DNA from: JACCTI01 sp051005695
Lineage (GTDB): Bacteria; Verrucomicrobiota; Verrucomicrobiia; Chthoniobacterales; UBA10450
DNA: 64,000 nucleotides
Assembly (NCBI GenBank): GCA_051005695.1
Contig: JBPCJC010000063.1
Location: 1 to 64,000, forward strand
Direction: 5' to 3'
The position numbers and the translations under genes were made by a program. Under the pieces are notes generated by a model, which made no database searches, was not told the origin of the DNA, and saw only the letters and a program-made list of their open reading frames with translations. Within the stretch, counting starts at the first letter, position 1, and the number at the start of each line of letters is the position of its first letter. Below, piece by piece: positions 44,769 through 54,383 of the stretch.

Positions 44769-46019
44769 ATGAAACGGTTAGTCTATGAACTGAGCGAGAG
44801 CTGGAAGATTGCGCTCGCGCAGATGCAGGCGAACAAGACGCGCTCGATGTTGACCGCGTTGGGGGTGATCATCGGGATCGTGGCGGTGACGCTCATGGGG
44901 ACGGCGATCAATGGCATCCAGACGGGGTTCGACAAGAGCATGTCGATCCTCGGGGATGATGTGCTCTATGTGAGCCAGTATCCGTGGGCGCGGGTGAACG
45001 ATTGGTGGAACTACCGCGACCGGCGCGAGATTAAGACGGAGTACGCGGAGACGATCAACCGGATGATCGCGGCGACGCCGAATTCGCACCTGATCACGGC
45101 GGTGCCGACGTCGAATGTGGTCCGGAGCGTGAAGTACCAGGAGAACCAGGTGAGTAATATTTTCGTGCAAGGGACGACGGCGGATTATCCGCTGATCTCG
45201 ACGGTGGATTTCACGGCGGGGCGTTTTTTTAACGATACGGAGACGAAGGGCGCGGCGAATGTCTGCCTGCTCGGCTACGATGTGGCGGATGCGCTGTTTC
45301 CCGGGGGTCAGCCGATCGACAAGTTCGTGCAGATCAGCGGGCAGCGTTTCAAGGTGATCGGCGTGGGGGCGCGGCAGGGTTCGTTCCTCGGACTCTTCAG
45401 CCTGGACTCGATCGTGATCGTGCCGCTGCCGGCGTTTAAGCGTTACTTCAGCGCGAAGAGTGAGTCGGACGTGCGGGTGAAGGTGAAAGACAAGACGCAC
45501 TTGGAGGAGGCGAAAGGCGAGCTGACGGCGCTGATGCGGCGGGTGCGCGGCTTGGCGCCGGAGAAGAAGGACGACTTCAATATTAATGAGCAGCAAGCCT
45601 TCAAGAGCACGCTCGATCCGGTGAAGAATTCGATCGCGATCGCGGGGTTGTTCATCACCGGACTGTCGCTCTTTGTCGGCGCGATCGGGATTATGAATAT
45701 CACTTTCGTGAGCGTGAAGGAGCGGACAAAGGAGATCGGCACGCGCAAGGCGCTGGGGGCGCGGCGGCGGACGATTTTGTTGCAATTCCTGATCGAATCG
45801 ACGGCGCTTTGCATCCTCGGTGGTATGATCGGGCTGACTTTTGCTTACTTGCTTTGTTTCGCGATCGGCAAGGCGATGCCGTCGTTTCCGATCCAGATTT
45901 CGCTGGGGCTGGTGCTGGCGAGCATGTTCGTCTCGGTGCTGACGGGTTTGGTCTCGGGATTCGCGCCGGCTTGGTCGGCTTCGCGCTTAGATCCAGTGAC
46001 GGCGCTTCGTTATGAGTGA
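44769..46019 (+). CDS. MacB/FtsX-type ABC permease
   Basis: A 416-residue single-module permease: an N-terminal helix in SMLTALGVIIGIVAVTLMGTA, a MacB periplasmic core, then three helices (IAGLFITGLSLFVGAIGIMN, FVSVKERTKEIGTRKALGARR, SGFAPAWSASRLDPVTALRYE). It is paired with 46090-47325; MacB-type heteromeric pairs use a separate LolD-like ATPase, absent here. Codon use is markedly G-ending (GCG, GTG, ACG, CTG) compared with the C-ending neighbours, and it carries no dispersed word, which may indicate recent acquisition. Confidence 0.88.
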   Translation: MKRLVYELSESWKIALAQMQANKTRSMLTALGVIIGIVAVTLMGTAINGIQTGFDKSMSILGDDVLYVSQYPWARVNDWWNYRDRREIKTEYAETINRMIAATPNSHLITAVPTSNVVRSVKYQENQVSNIFVQGTTADYPLISTVDFTAGRFFNDTETKGAANVCLLGYDVADALFPGGQPIDKFVQISGQRFKVIGVGARQGSFLGLFSLDSIVIVPLPAFKRYFSAKSESDVRVKVKDKTHLEEAKGELTALMRRVRGLAPEKKDDFNINEQQAFKSTLDPVKNSIAIAGLFITGLSLFVGAIGIMNITFVSVKERTKEIGTRKALGARRRTILLQFLIESTALCILGGMIGLTFAYLLCFAIGKAMPSFPIQISLGLVLASMFVSVLTGLVSGFAPAWSASRLDPVTALRYE

Positions 46020-46089
46020 AGTCGGGTTGACCACAGAGAGCGCCTATTCCTCTGTGCGCTCCGTGACCTCGGTGGTTTAACAAAATTTC

Positions 46090-47325
46090 ATGCAATTCCG
46101 CGAAATTATTTCCATGGCTTTGCAGTCGTTAGGCGCAAACAAGCTGCGCTCCGGGCTGACGATGATCGGGATCACCATCGGGGTCTTCTCGGTGATCTCG
46201 GTGATGACGGCGATCGGCGCGCTCCAGACTTCGATCGAGAGCGGGATTAGTTTTCTGGGCTCGAATATTTTCCAGTTTGCGAAGTATCCGATCAGCGGCG
46301 GCCAGGGCGGACGGAACGCGGAGAAGTATGAGAACCGGCGGAACGTGAGCTACGCGCAGGCGCTGCGTTATTACGCGCTCATGGATGGGATCGCGCGTGA
46401 GGTTTGCCTGAAGACTTTCGACGGCAAAGGCCAGGCCGTTTACAACGGGGTCAAGACTCCGCCAAGCCTGACGGTGGCCGGGTCTAACAAGAGCTTCCTG
46501 ACCGCGAACAGCTACTCGCTCGGTTACGGACGCAACATTTCCGACGAGGACGTGGAGCTCGCGCGCAGTGTCGTGGTCATCGGAAAAGCCATCGAGAAAC
46601 GGCTTTTCCCGCATGAATCGCCGATCGGCAAGATCATGAAACTAAGCGGTCATCCGGTGACGATCGTCGGTGTTCTCGAGGAGAAAGGGACGGCGTTCGG
46701 CCAAAGCCAGGACGACATCTGCGTGATTCCCATTACGCGTTTCTTCGAGAATTTCGGCTCCGCGAAACGCTCGGTGAACATCGCCACGCAATCGTTTTCG
46801 CAGGAGTCCTACAACCGCACGATGGACAAGGCGATCGGCGCGATGCGGATCGCACGCGGCTTGAAACCGAATCAGCCTAACGACTTCGAGATTTACTCGA
46901 ACGATTCGCTCAAGAGCGCGTTTGCTTCCATCGCCGGGGTGGTGCGGATCGGCGCGTTCGTCATCAGCTTGATCGCGCTCGTCGCCGCCGGCATCGGGAT
47001 CATGAACATTATGCTCGTGAGCGTGACCGAGCGGACGAAGGAAATCGGGATCCGCAAATCGATCGGCGCGCGCAGCCGCGATATCCTCCGCCAATTCCTG
47101 GCCGAGGCCGTTTTCATTTCCGAGGCAGGCGGATTGCTCGGGATTTTGCTCGGCGTCATCGGCGGGAATGCGCTCGCCAGTTGGCTAAAGGCGGACCTGA
47201 TCTTTCCGTTCGGCTGGGCGCTCGCAGGCCTGTTGGTTTGCTCGGCCATCGGGATCGGATTCGGATTTTACCCGGCCTATCGGGCGGCTTCGCTGGATCC
47301 GATCGAGGCGTTACGCTTCGAATAA
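46090..47325 (+). CDS. MacB/FtsX-type ABC permease
   Basis: A 411-residue partner of the preceding gene with the same plan: LRSGLTMIGITIGVFSVISVM, a periplasmic core (SYSLGYGRNISDEDVE, IGKIMKLSGHPVTIVGVLEEK), then IGAFVISLIALVAAGIGIMN, SVTERTKEIGIRKSIGARSRDIL and AYRAASLDPIEALRFE. It is 70 bases downstream. It carries two words, TCG TTA GGC (Ser-Leu-Gly, 46126) and CCT AAC GAC (Pro-Asn-Asp, 46876). Confidence 0.9.
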   Translation: MQFREIISMALQSLGANKLRSGLTMIGITIGVFSVISVMTAIGALQTSIESGISFLGSNIFQFAKYPISGGQGGRNAEKYENRRNVSYAQALRYYALMDGIAREVCLKTFDGKGQAVYNGVKTPPSLTVAGSNKSFLTANSYSLGYGRNISDEDVELARSVVVIGKAIEKRLFPHESPIGKIMKLSGHPVTIVGVLEEKGTAFGQSQDDICVIPITRFFENFGSAKRSVNIATQSFSQESYNRTMDKAIGAMRIARGLKPNQPNDFEIYSNDSLKSAFASIAGVVRIGAFVISLIALVAAGIGIMNIMLVSVTERTKEIGIRKSIGARSRDILRQFLAEAVFISEAGGLLGILLGVIGGNALASWLKADLIFPFGWALAGLLVCSAIGIGFGFYPAYRAASLDPIEALRFE

Positions 47326-47419
47326 AGCGCACGTCTCAAAGGCTTAAGGGACGAAAGCACGCCCGGCGCGTTTCAGTGCTTGGCGATATTTATGGATTCT
47401 TCTATTCTCATCTCTCGAA

Positions 47420-49555
47420 TTGCCCACCCCTGTGCCTCTGTTCCCCCAAGCTTCCGTCGGCACAGCCGGGAATATTCTTCTCATCGAGGAATATGATGCG
47501 CTCGCGGCCGCATTCGGTTCGGCCTTAAGAAGGCTCGCACCGGACAAGGAAACGATCGTCGCGCGCTCGTTTGCGGAGGCCGAAAAAGTCGCGGACCGGA
47601 TTCATCCCGATCTTTTTGTAATCGATTTCGATCCCCCACCCCATCGTGCGATCGCTTTTCTAAATCGGCTGAAATCGCAGCACCCGGAAGCGCGCGTCCT
47701 GATCATCGCCGCCAGCCAATGGCCGGAACTCGCGCGCCAGCGTCATCGACCGGGCGGATTGCATTTCATCGAGAAGCCATTTGAGCTCGCTAAATTCGAC
47801 GTGGCCTTGAAGACATTATTGCCCACGGAGGAGACGGCCGCTGCTTCCGTAAACATCGGCGCGCTCCGCGATCTCGATTTGACCGATATGATCGCGCTCT
47901 TCGGATCGATCGGCGCGAACACGGTTCTCAAAGTCACGGCCACCAGCGGGAGCATCGGCGAGATTTATTTTGCTGGCGGCCAGCTCACCAGTGCCACTGC
48001 CGGCAGCAAGACCGGCTCCTCCGGGCTCGAGGAAATGCTCCGCTGGAAATCGCCGCGATTTGCAGAAATGGCTTCGCGCGACGAACGCCCCCGAACGATG
48101 CGCGGCCGCTGGACGACGATCTTGTCCGCGGCCTTGCGCGCGACGCGCCCGATCGAAGAAGCCGCACCGTCGAGCGCTGCATTCGTTGCGCCCGCACCCC
48201 CAGAGAAGAAGGTTGTGGTGATCGACGACACCGAATTGCTTCTGGTTTTCGTCGAGGATGTTCTCCGGACAGCGCGGCCGTCTCTGAAAATCTTCACCGC
48301 GTCGAACGGATTCGAAGGTTTGCGCCGGACCGCGGAGAACCTACCCGATCTGGTCCTGCTCGATTACAGCCTGCCGGATATTGCGGGCGGCGAAGTCTGC
48401 CGGCTCCTGTTGGAAGACGCGCTGACCGCGCGCATCCCGGTGATCATGATGTCGGGACACGTCGCGGAAATGGCGAGCACCGCCGCAAAATATCCCAACG
48501 TGATCGCGAGCATCGCCAAGCCTTTTGTCTCTTCAGCACTCGTTAGTCTGGTGGAGCAGACGCTCTCCGATCTCGAGCAACCCGCATCCGCCAAGCGCAA
48601 ACGCGCCGCGCGTTCGTCAAAGCGCATCGCGCCGAAAACGGTCTCGCCCGGGTCGGAAACGGAATCCGCGAACGCGAATCCATCCGATCCTTCCGCGCCG
48701 CCGGTCCCGGACAACGGCAGCTTCACGCCGGCAGCGCCGGTTGACCCCGCTGTGCCGGCGACGATCGACCCCGAGCAGGCCGAACGACCACCACCGGAGA
48801 CGCCGCCCCCAGAAAGCCCGGCTTCCCTCCCGGAACCCATCGATTCCCCTCCCACTTTCGAACCACCCCCGGAGAAGCTTCCAGAAATTCCGCCTAACGA
48901 GTCCGCGCCGAACGAACCGACGCTGCCCGCGGCAGACTTGCCTAACGAGACCTCGCAGGCGCCGAAGGAGCCGGCGACCGCCGCCCGGATTCCGCGCGCG
49001 AAAGGGAACACGGTCGTCCTGGCGATGCCGCTCGAGATCACTTCGATTCAATTTTCGAGCACACTCCAAGTGCGAGCGATCCGGGCGAAACCGAACTCGT
49101 CGATCGTTTCGGTGCACATCCTGCCCGCGGGCGTTTCGCCCGAAGAGGTGGTCGCGAAAAATTTTGAATTGGAACACGTCGACCTCGATACGCGCGGCCA
49201 GATCCGCGCAGTGCATCTCGCGCCGGCGGCGGCCTCGGCGGGCGAGCCGGTCGGCGGACGAACGCTCGCCGTCGCGGAGCTGGCGGCGTTTTCCGAAGGC
49301 GAAGAGACGATGCAGTTACTGGCCGAGCCGGGCGCATCGATGCCGATTCATCTGCTGACTTTATTCGAACTGGTGTCGGTGGAATTAGCGGAGGGTTTTT
49401 CCATCGGACGCCTCAGGCTACAAACCCGAAACGCAAAAGTGCGGGTGAAACTGGTGCGGGAAAATCTTCGCACCGGTCTGACATTTCAGAGCGCGCAGGT
49501 CCTGCTCAATCGCTCCGCCCAGATCGCGGATGTCTTGTTAGACGCGCTCGCCTGA
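47420..49555 (+). CDS. two-receiver response regulator with DUF4388 and proline-rich linker
   Basis: A 711-residue multidomain protein. Residues 17-125 are a degenerate receiver (ILLIEEYDALAAAFG, LFVIDFDPPPHR). Residues ~140-230 are a DUF4388/PatA-like domain (LRDLDLTDMIALFGSIGANTVLKV, GEIYFAGGQLTSAT). Residues ~265-390 are a complete second receiver (KVVVIDDTELLLVFVEDVL, DLVLLDYSLPDI, VIMMSGH, ASIAKPF). Residues ~395-530 are a long Pro/Glu/Ser linker. The last ~180 residues are an all-beta domain I do not recognise. DUF4388 proteins act in surface motility and polarity signalling. The start is a TTG; other starts nearby are possible. Confidence 0.8.
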   Translation: MPTPVPLFPQASVGTAGNILLIEEYDALAAAFGSALRRLAPDKETIVARSFAEAEKVADRIHPDLFVIDFDPPPHRAIAFLNRLKSQHPEARVLIIAASQWPELARQRHRPGGLHFIEKPFELAKFDVALKTLLPTEETAAASVNIGALRDLDLTDMIALFGSIGANTVLKVTATSGSIGEIYFAGGQLTSATAGSKTGSSGLEEMLRWKSPRFAEMASRDERPRTMRGRWTTILSAALRATRPIEEAAPSSAAFVAPAPPEKKVVVIDDTELLLVFVEDVLRTARPSLKIFTASNGFEGLRRTAENLPDLVLLDYSLPDIAGGEVCRLLLEDALTARIPVIMMSGHVAEMASTAAKYPNVIASIAKPFVSSALVSLVEQTLSDLEQPASAKRKRAARSSKRIAPKTVSPGSETESANANPSDPSAPPVPDNGSFTPAAPVDPAVPATIDPEQAERPPPETPPPESPASLPEPIDSPPTFEPPPEKLPEIPPNESAPNEPTLPAADLPNETSQAPKEPATAARIPRAKGNTVVLAMPLEITSIQFSSTLQVRAIRAKPNSSIVSVHILPAGVSPEEVVAKNFELEHVDLDTRGQIRAVHLAPAAASAGEPVGGRTLAVAELAAFSEGEETMQLLAEPGASMPIHLLTLFELVSVELAEGFSIGRLRLQTRNAKVRVKLVRENLRTGLTFQSAQVLLNRSAQIADVLLDALA

Positions 49556-50851
49556 CTACTCCAGGCCGAGCGCGCGAAAAGTATCGTCGACGTGCCGGAG
49601 GTGAACCTCGAGCGAGCAAAGCTGGTCGACTTCGTCGGCCGCAACTAGGGCCGTGATCTCGGGCTCAACTTTGGCATTTTCTGCGAAAGATTTTTCGCCC
49701 TGCCAGGTTTTCATGGCCGCGCGTTGCACCGCTTCGTAGGCGGTTTTGCGTTCCGCGCCGGCGCGCGTCAGCGCGAGCAGGATCGATTGGCTGAAATACA
49801 AACCTTTCGTTAGGCAAAGATTGCGTTCCATGTTTTCGGGATAAACCTGAAGCCCGTCGACCAACTCGCGCAGTTTCACCAGCATGTAGTCCATCAGCGT
49901 GCAGCCATCGGGCAAAATGATCCGCTCCGCGCTCGAATGGCTGATGTCGCGCTCGTGCCAAAGGGCGACGTTTTCCAGCGCAGTGACCGCGTACCCACGA
50001 AGAACGCGCGCCAGCCCGGAAAGACGTTCGCCGGTGATCGGGTTGCGCTTGTGCGGCATCGCTGAACTTCCCTTCTGGCCTTCGCCGAAAAATTCCTCCA
50101 CTTCCAAAACTTCCGTGCGCTGCAAATGGCGGAACTCCGTCGCCCAGCGATCGATGCTCGAAGCGATCAAGGCCAGGGTGGTGGAAAATTCTGCGTGCCG
50201 ATCGCGCTGGATAATCTGGGTGGAAAGCGCAGCCGGCTTGAGTCCGAGCTTTTCGCAAACCGCGCGCTCGATTGCCGGATCGAGATGCGCATGGGTTCCG
50301 ACCGCGCCGCTCAGTTTGCCGACGCGCACGCGTTCCGCCGTTTGCGCGAGCCGCTCTTCCGCGCGCCCGAATTCGTCGAACATCAACGCCATTTTCAGGC
50401 CGAAGGTAATCGGCTCCGCGTGAATCCCGTGACTGCGGCCGATCATCGGCGTCATCTTGTAACGCCGCGCTTTCTCGGCTACGACCGCGCGCAATTGGGC
50501 GAGATCATCGGCGAGGATTTTCGCGGCTTCGGTTAACTGCACCGCGAGCGTGGTGTCGAGAATATCGGACGAGGTCAATCCTTGGTGCATCCAGCGCGCG
50601 GCCGGGCCGACCGAGACAGCGACGTTCTCGAGAAAAGCGATGACGTCGTGGTTTGTCCGGCGCTCAATCTCGGCAATCTCGGGAATGGAAAAGCGCGCGT
50701 GTTTCCGAATTTCCTCCGCATCGGCGCGCGGAATTTGTCCCAGATCCGCCATCGCTTCGCAGGCGAGCGTCTCAATTTCGAGCCAAATTTCGAACTTCCG
50801 CTGCTCCGACCAAAGGTCGCGCATCGGCGCGCGGGAGTAGCGATCGATCAC
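49556..50851 (-). CDS. purB: adenylosuccinate lyase
   Basis: A 431-residue fumarase-superfamily enzyme catalysing two steps of purine synthesis (SAICAR to AICAR, adenylosuccinate to AMP). MIDRYSRAPMRDLWSEQRKF starts it, HDVIAFLENVA and HQGLTSSDILDTTLAVQL bind substrate, MIGRSHGIHAEP carries the catalytic His, and the signature loop is GSSAMPHKRNPITGE. Length is normal. It converges directly on the response-regulator gene with no gap. Confidence 0.97.
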   Translation of the reverse strand: MIDRYSRAPMRDLWSEQRKFEIWLEIETLACEAMADLGQIPRADAEEIRKHARFSIPEIAEIERRTNHDVIAFLENVAVSVGPAARWMHQGLTSSDILDTTLAVQLTEAAKILADDLAQLRAVVAEKARRYKMTPMIGRSHGIHAEPITFGLKMALMFDEFGRAEERLAQTAERVRVGKLSGAVGTHAHLDPAIERAVCEKLGLKPAALSTQIIQRDRHAEFSTTLALIASSIDRWATEFRHLQRTEVLEVEEFFGEGQKGSSAMPHKRNPITGERLSGLARVLRGYAVTALENVALWHERDISHSSAERIILPDGCTLMDYMLVKLRELVDGLQVYPENMERNLCLTKGLYFSQSILLALTRAGAERKTAYEAVQRAAMKTWQGEKSFAENAKVEPEITALVAADEVDQLCSLEVHLRHVDDTFRALGLE

Positions 50852-50902
50852 GCGCGGAAGATAAAAGCGGGGCGCGGAAGCGAAAGCGTTTTGTACGCAA
50901 GA

Positions 50903-50935
50903 AAGCGCCGCCAGCGATCAAGCCGAACGGCGCTT
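50903..50935 (-). terminator. hairpin terminator between the small gene and purB
   Basis: AAGCGCCG (50903-50910) and CGGCGCTT (50928-50935) form an 8-base GC-rich stem with a 17-base loop. On the minus strand it is followed by TTTCTTG. It lies between the end of the 59-aa gene and purB. Confidence 0.55.
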
Positions 50936-50963
50936 CCTTATGGGCAGAAAAATTTAGGGACGC

Positions 50964-51143
50964 TTAGCAGACGCGGGCGCGGGTGAAGCGGCCATTACTC
51001 TGCACGCGCACCTGTCCGCTGCCGAGCAAATCCGCCACGGCCGCGACCGTCTCCTTAGTGCTCTTGGTGCAGGAGCTGACGGCGAGGATGAGGTCACCGA
51101 GCGAGAGAGTTTGGGTCTTGAGGATCTGCTTGTTCTTTTTCAT
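50964..51143 (-). CDS. small conserved-looking protein, 59 aa
   Basis: MKKNKQILKTQTLSLGDLIL, then AVSSCTKSTKETVAAVADLL and GSGQVRVQSNGRFTRARVC. The pattern suggests a small helix-turn-helix-like protein: helix pair plus basic beta tail. I recall similar short ORFs in Verrucomicrobiota but cannot name a family. Start ATG 51143. It is followed by a hairpin terminator. Confidence 0.65.
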   Translation of the reverse strand: MKKNKQILKTQTLSLGDLILAVSSCTKSTKETVAAVADLLGSGQVRVQSNGRFTRARVC

Positions 51144-51280
51144 AGCGATGCCGTTTAGAGAGCAATCGCGGTGCCATCGTTCAAACTGAGATCGGCCCGC
51201 GGAAAATTTCTTTTGCGAGCCCGCCGCCGCATCGAGGCCGATAAAAACCGCGACAGATGTGTCAGCAAACCAACAGCGGC

Positions 51281-51910
51281 TTAGGCATTGCGCCGCGCGC
51301 TCAGGCGCATCACGCCCAGATAGAGTGCGGTAAACAGGACGACGATAAGAATGATCGAGACCGATTGCGATTTGATGAAGGCGACCATCGCGTCCGGATT
51401 CGAGATCAGGTCCGGCCGAATCCGGAACGCTTTCCGCCCGAGGAAAGCGAGGATGTAGCACCAGATCGCTGAGCCGAGAATCGTCATCAGGCTGAAAACC
51501 GCGAAGTTCATCCGCACAATTCCGGCCGGGATCGAGATCAGGTGGCGAATGACCGGCAGGAGGCGCGCGAAAAAAATCCCGCCCGCTTCGTAGCGTTCCA
51601 GCCAAAGTTCTGCGCGTTCGAGTTTGTCCGGACCGAGGAGCAAAAATTTTCCGTAACGCGCGATCAACGGCCGGCCGACTACGCGCGACACCCAGTAACT
51701 GATCGCCGCGCCCAGATAAGAGCCAAAGGTGCCCGCGAGCACGACCATCGAAAAATTCAGGTGGCCCTGCGCCGCGAGAAACGCCGCCGGTGGAATGACC
51801 ACTTCGCTCGGCACCGGCAGGATCGAGCTCTCCATCGCCATCAACAAAATGATGCCGAGATAGCCCCAGTTAAGCACCCAGTGAAACCAGATTTCGAGAA
51901 AGTGATGCAT
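51281..51910 (-). CDS. DedA-family membrane protein
   Basis: A 209-residue protein with the DedA/VTT signature: MESSILPVPSEVVIPPAAFLA, FGSYLGAAISYWVSRVVGRP, then ARLLPVIRHLISIPAGIVRMN with the conserved Arg pair and GSAIWCYILAFLGRKAF. These are inner-membrane lipid scramblases or undecaprenyl-phosphate-type translocases linked to membrane-potential homeostasis. Confidence 0.93.
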   Translation of the reverse strand: MHHFLEIWFHWVLNWGYLGIILLMAMESSILPVPSEVVIPPAAFLAAQGHLNFSMVVLAGTFGSYLGAAISYWVSRVVGRPLIARYGKFLLLGPDKLERAELWLERYEAGGIFFARLLPVIRHLISIPAGIVRMNFAVFSLMTILGSAIWCYILAFLGRKAFRIRPDLISNPDAMVAFIKSQSVSIILIVVLFTALYLGVMRLSARRNA

Positions 51911-52014
51911 GCGGCGATTTCGGTTTTTCGATTGGTGATTTCGGACTTAGCCTGCGTGGAGACGCGCGCTGTAGTTCAAACCAGATTCCGCATTCCGCAA
52001 TCCGAATTTCCCCG

Positions 52015-53760
52015 ATGTCGATCTATCGCCGCGTGCTTCGTTATTACCGGCCCTTTCTCGGCCAGACGCTCTTCGGCCTTCTGCTTACGCTGATCGGCAT
52101 CGGGCTCAATTTGCTCAAGCCCTGGCCATTCAAGATCATTGTCGACGACGTCCTCGGGCACAATCCGCACGCGCGTTTTGGAAATTCTCCGCGCCTGCTT
52201 CCGTGGATTTGTCTCGCGCTGATCGCGATCCAGTTGCTCTGGGGTCTGCTCAACATGGCGAGTAATTACCTCTTCGTGAAAATCGGATTGCAGGCGCTGC
52301 TGAAATTGCGCACCGACCTTTACGCCTACCTCCAGTCGCTCTCCCTGCGCTATCACGATGCGCGGCGTTCGAGCGATTCCAGCTTTCGCGTGGCCTACGA
52401 TTCGCAATCCATCCAGACGATGTACAACCAGGGATTCACCAATATCTTTGGCTCGGTCATCACTCTCATCGGCACCTTCGTGGTCATGGTGCAAATCGAT
52501 TGGGCCCTGACCTTGCTCTCGTTAGGCGTGGTGCCTTTGATCGTCGCCGCGATTTATTATTTTGCGCATCGCATTCGCAGCCAATCCACTTCCATCCACG
52601 AGCAGGACAGCGCCCTGCTCGCGCAGGCACAGGAAGGTTTGAGCTCGGTCCGCATGGTCCACGCCTTCGGCCGCGAGCAATGGGAAGTGCGGCAATTTTA
52701 TCACCAGGCGCGCATGAGTTTGCAGGCGAATCTCCGGCTAACCCTGACGAATGTGCACAGCGCGCTCGTCATCAGCACCCTGATGGTTATCGGCACCGCG
52801 GCCATGTATTACCTCGGCACGCTGCACGTGCTTTCCGGTTCGCTCACCCTCGGCTCGCTCCTCGTCTTCAGCGCGTATCTGCTGATGCTTTATCAACCGC
52901 TGGAATCCCTCACCTACACAACCTGGGCGATGGAAGGCGCGGCCGCCGGCGCGCAGCGTTGCTTTGAAGTCCTCGATCGCGCGGACGATGTCGCCGATTC
53001 CCCGGACGCGGCTGTGATCTCTTCCAGCAAAGGTGCCATCGGCTTCGAAAATGTGAGCTTCGGTTATGCCGAGGATCAACCAGTCATCGCCGGCGTCGAT
53101 CTGCAAATTGAACCGAACCAAATCGTCGGGCTCGTCGGCGGCACCGGCGCGGGCAAGAGCACTCTGCTCAGCCTGGTGCCACGCTTTTACGATCCGACCA
53201 ATGGCCGCGTCACCCTCGATGGGCGCGACGTTCGCCAGATCACGAAGAAATCTTTGCGCTCACAAATCGCGATCGTCCTGCAGGACACGATTCTGTTTTC
53301 CACCACCGTCCGCGAAAACATTGCCTACGGCCGCCCCGACGCTTCCGACGAACAAATCCGCGAAGCCGCGCGGCGCGCGCAGGCCGACGATTTCATCAAT
53401 CGCATGCCCGCCGGTTACCATAGTCCGGTCGGCGAACGCGGCGGCCATCTCAGCGTCGGCCAGCGCCAGCGCATCGGGATCGCGCGCGCTTTTTTAAAAA
53501 ACGCGCCCATCCTTTTACTCGACGAACCGACCTCCGCGCTCGATCCGACAACGGAGGCGGCGATCATGGAGACGATCAAGGAACTCATGCGCGGCCGCAC
53601 CACCCTCATCGTGACGCACCGGCTCTCCACCATCCACGGCGTCGATCGCATCGTCGTTCTGGAACGCGGCCGCCTGGTCGAACAAGGCACCGGCCCGGAA
53701 CTGGTCGCGCGCGCCGGGCCCTACGCCACCCTTTACGCGGCCGGCAATTACACTCGTTAG
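52015..53760 (+). CDS. ABC exporter, fused permease and ATPase (MsbA/MDR type)
   Basis: A 581-residue half-transporter. Residues 1-310 hold six helices. The ATPase has Walker A GGTGAGKST (~377), the Q-loop VLQDTILFSTTVRENIAYG, signature LSVGQRQRIGIARAF, Walker B ILLLDEPTSALDP and the switch His in IVTHRLSTI. It is probably a homodimer moving a lipid or glycolipid. It is followed 12 bases later by an acyltransferase and then a glycosyltransferase, suggesting an envelope glycoconjugate. It ends ACT CGT TAG inside a dispersed word; another word (52519) encodes Ser-Leu-Gly. Confidence 0.93.
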   Translation: MSIYRRVLRYYRPFLGQTLFGLLLTLIGIGLNLLKPWPFKIIVDDVLGHNPHARFGNSPRLLPWICLALIAIQLLWGLLNMASNYLFVKIGLQALLKLRTDLYAYLQSLSLRYHDARRSSDSSFRVAYDSQSIQTMYNQGFTNIFGSVITLIGTFVVMVQIDWALTLLSLGVVPLIVAAIYYFAHRIRSQSTSIHEQDSALLAQAQEGLSSVRMVHAFGREQWEVRQFYHQARMSLQANLRLTLTNVHSALVISTLMVIGTAAMYYLGTLHVLSGSLTLGSLLVFSAYLLMLYQPLESLTYTTWAMEGAAAGAQRCFEVLDRADDVADSPDAAVISSSKGAIGFENVSFGYAEDQPVIAGVDLQIEPNQIVGLVGGTGAGKSTLLSLVPRFYDPTNGRVTLDGRDVRQITKKSLRSQIAIVLQDTILFSTTVRENIAYGRPDASDEQIREAARRAQADDFINRMPAGYHSPVGERGGHLSVGQRQRIGIARAFLKNAPILLLDEPTSALDPTTEAAIMETIKELMRGRTTLIVTHRLSTIHGVDRIVVLERGRLVEQGTGPELVARAGPYATLYAAGNYTR

Positions 53761-53772
53761 GCAAAAACGCGC

Positions 53773-54357
53773 ATGAGCAATGTCGATCGCGAGCGCCGGG
53801 TGGAAGGTGATTGGTGGAAGGAACCGATTCCACCGAACATCGAATTCGGCACCGGTTTCTACTGCGAGACCGCGCAGATCTTTCGCCATTTCAAGAATCG
53901 CCAGCCGCGCGCAGTTGTCATCGGCGACCATGTCTCCTGTTACGCCGGTTGTTCCTTTGCCCTCGGCGTGCGCGGCACTTGCACCATCGGCGACTTCACC
54001 CTTCTCAACGGCGCCCTCATCATGGCCGAAGAACGGATCGAAATCGGTTCGCATTGCCTGATCTCCTGGAATGTCGGGATCGCCGATTCCGATTTTCACC
54101 CGCTCCCGCCTACCGAGCGATTAATCGACGCCGAAGCGCTCGCCCCTTTCTTCGCCGGCCGTCCGCCCCGACCGCCGATCCGTACCGCCCCGGTGATCAT
54201 CCACGATAACGTCTGGATTGGGATGAACGCGGTCATCCTCAAGGGCGTACACATCGGCGAAAATTCCGTCGTCGCCGCCGGCTCGGTCGTCACCAAAAGC
54301 GTCCCGCCAAACGTCGTTGTCGCAGGAAACCCGGCGATCCTGGTCAAGGAATTTTAG
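53773..54357 (+). CDS. left-handed beta-helix acyltransferase (MaaT/WcaF-like)
   Basis: A 194-residue protein with hexapeptide-repeat turns (VVIGDHVSCYAGC, CTIGDFTLLNGA, IEIGSHCLISWNV, VIIHDNVWIGMNAVILKGVHIGENSVVAAGSVV) and the catalytic His in DSDFHP. It ends PNVVVAGNPAILVKEF as in serine/maltose acetyltransferase relatives. It acetylates a sugar hydroxyl from acetyl-CoA. It lies within a likely operon with the ABC exporter. Confidence 0.9.
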   Translation: MSNVDRERRVEGDWWKEPIPPNIEFGTGFYCETAQIFRHFKNRQPRAVVIGDHVSCYAGCSFALGVRGTCTIGDFTLLNGALIMAEERIEIGSHCLISWNVGIADSDFHPLPPTERLIDAEALAPFFAGRPPRPPIRTAPVIIHDNVWIGMNAVILKGVHIGENSVVAAGSVVTKSVPPNVVVAGNPAILVKEF

Positions 54358-54383
54358 CCGCCACCACTCGTTAGGCTGCCCAC

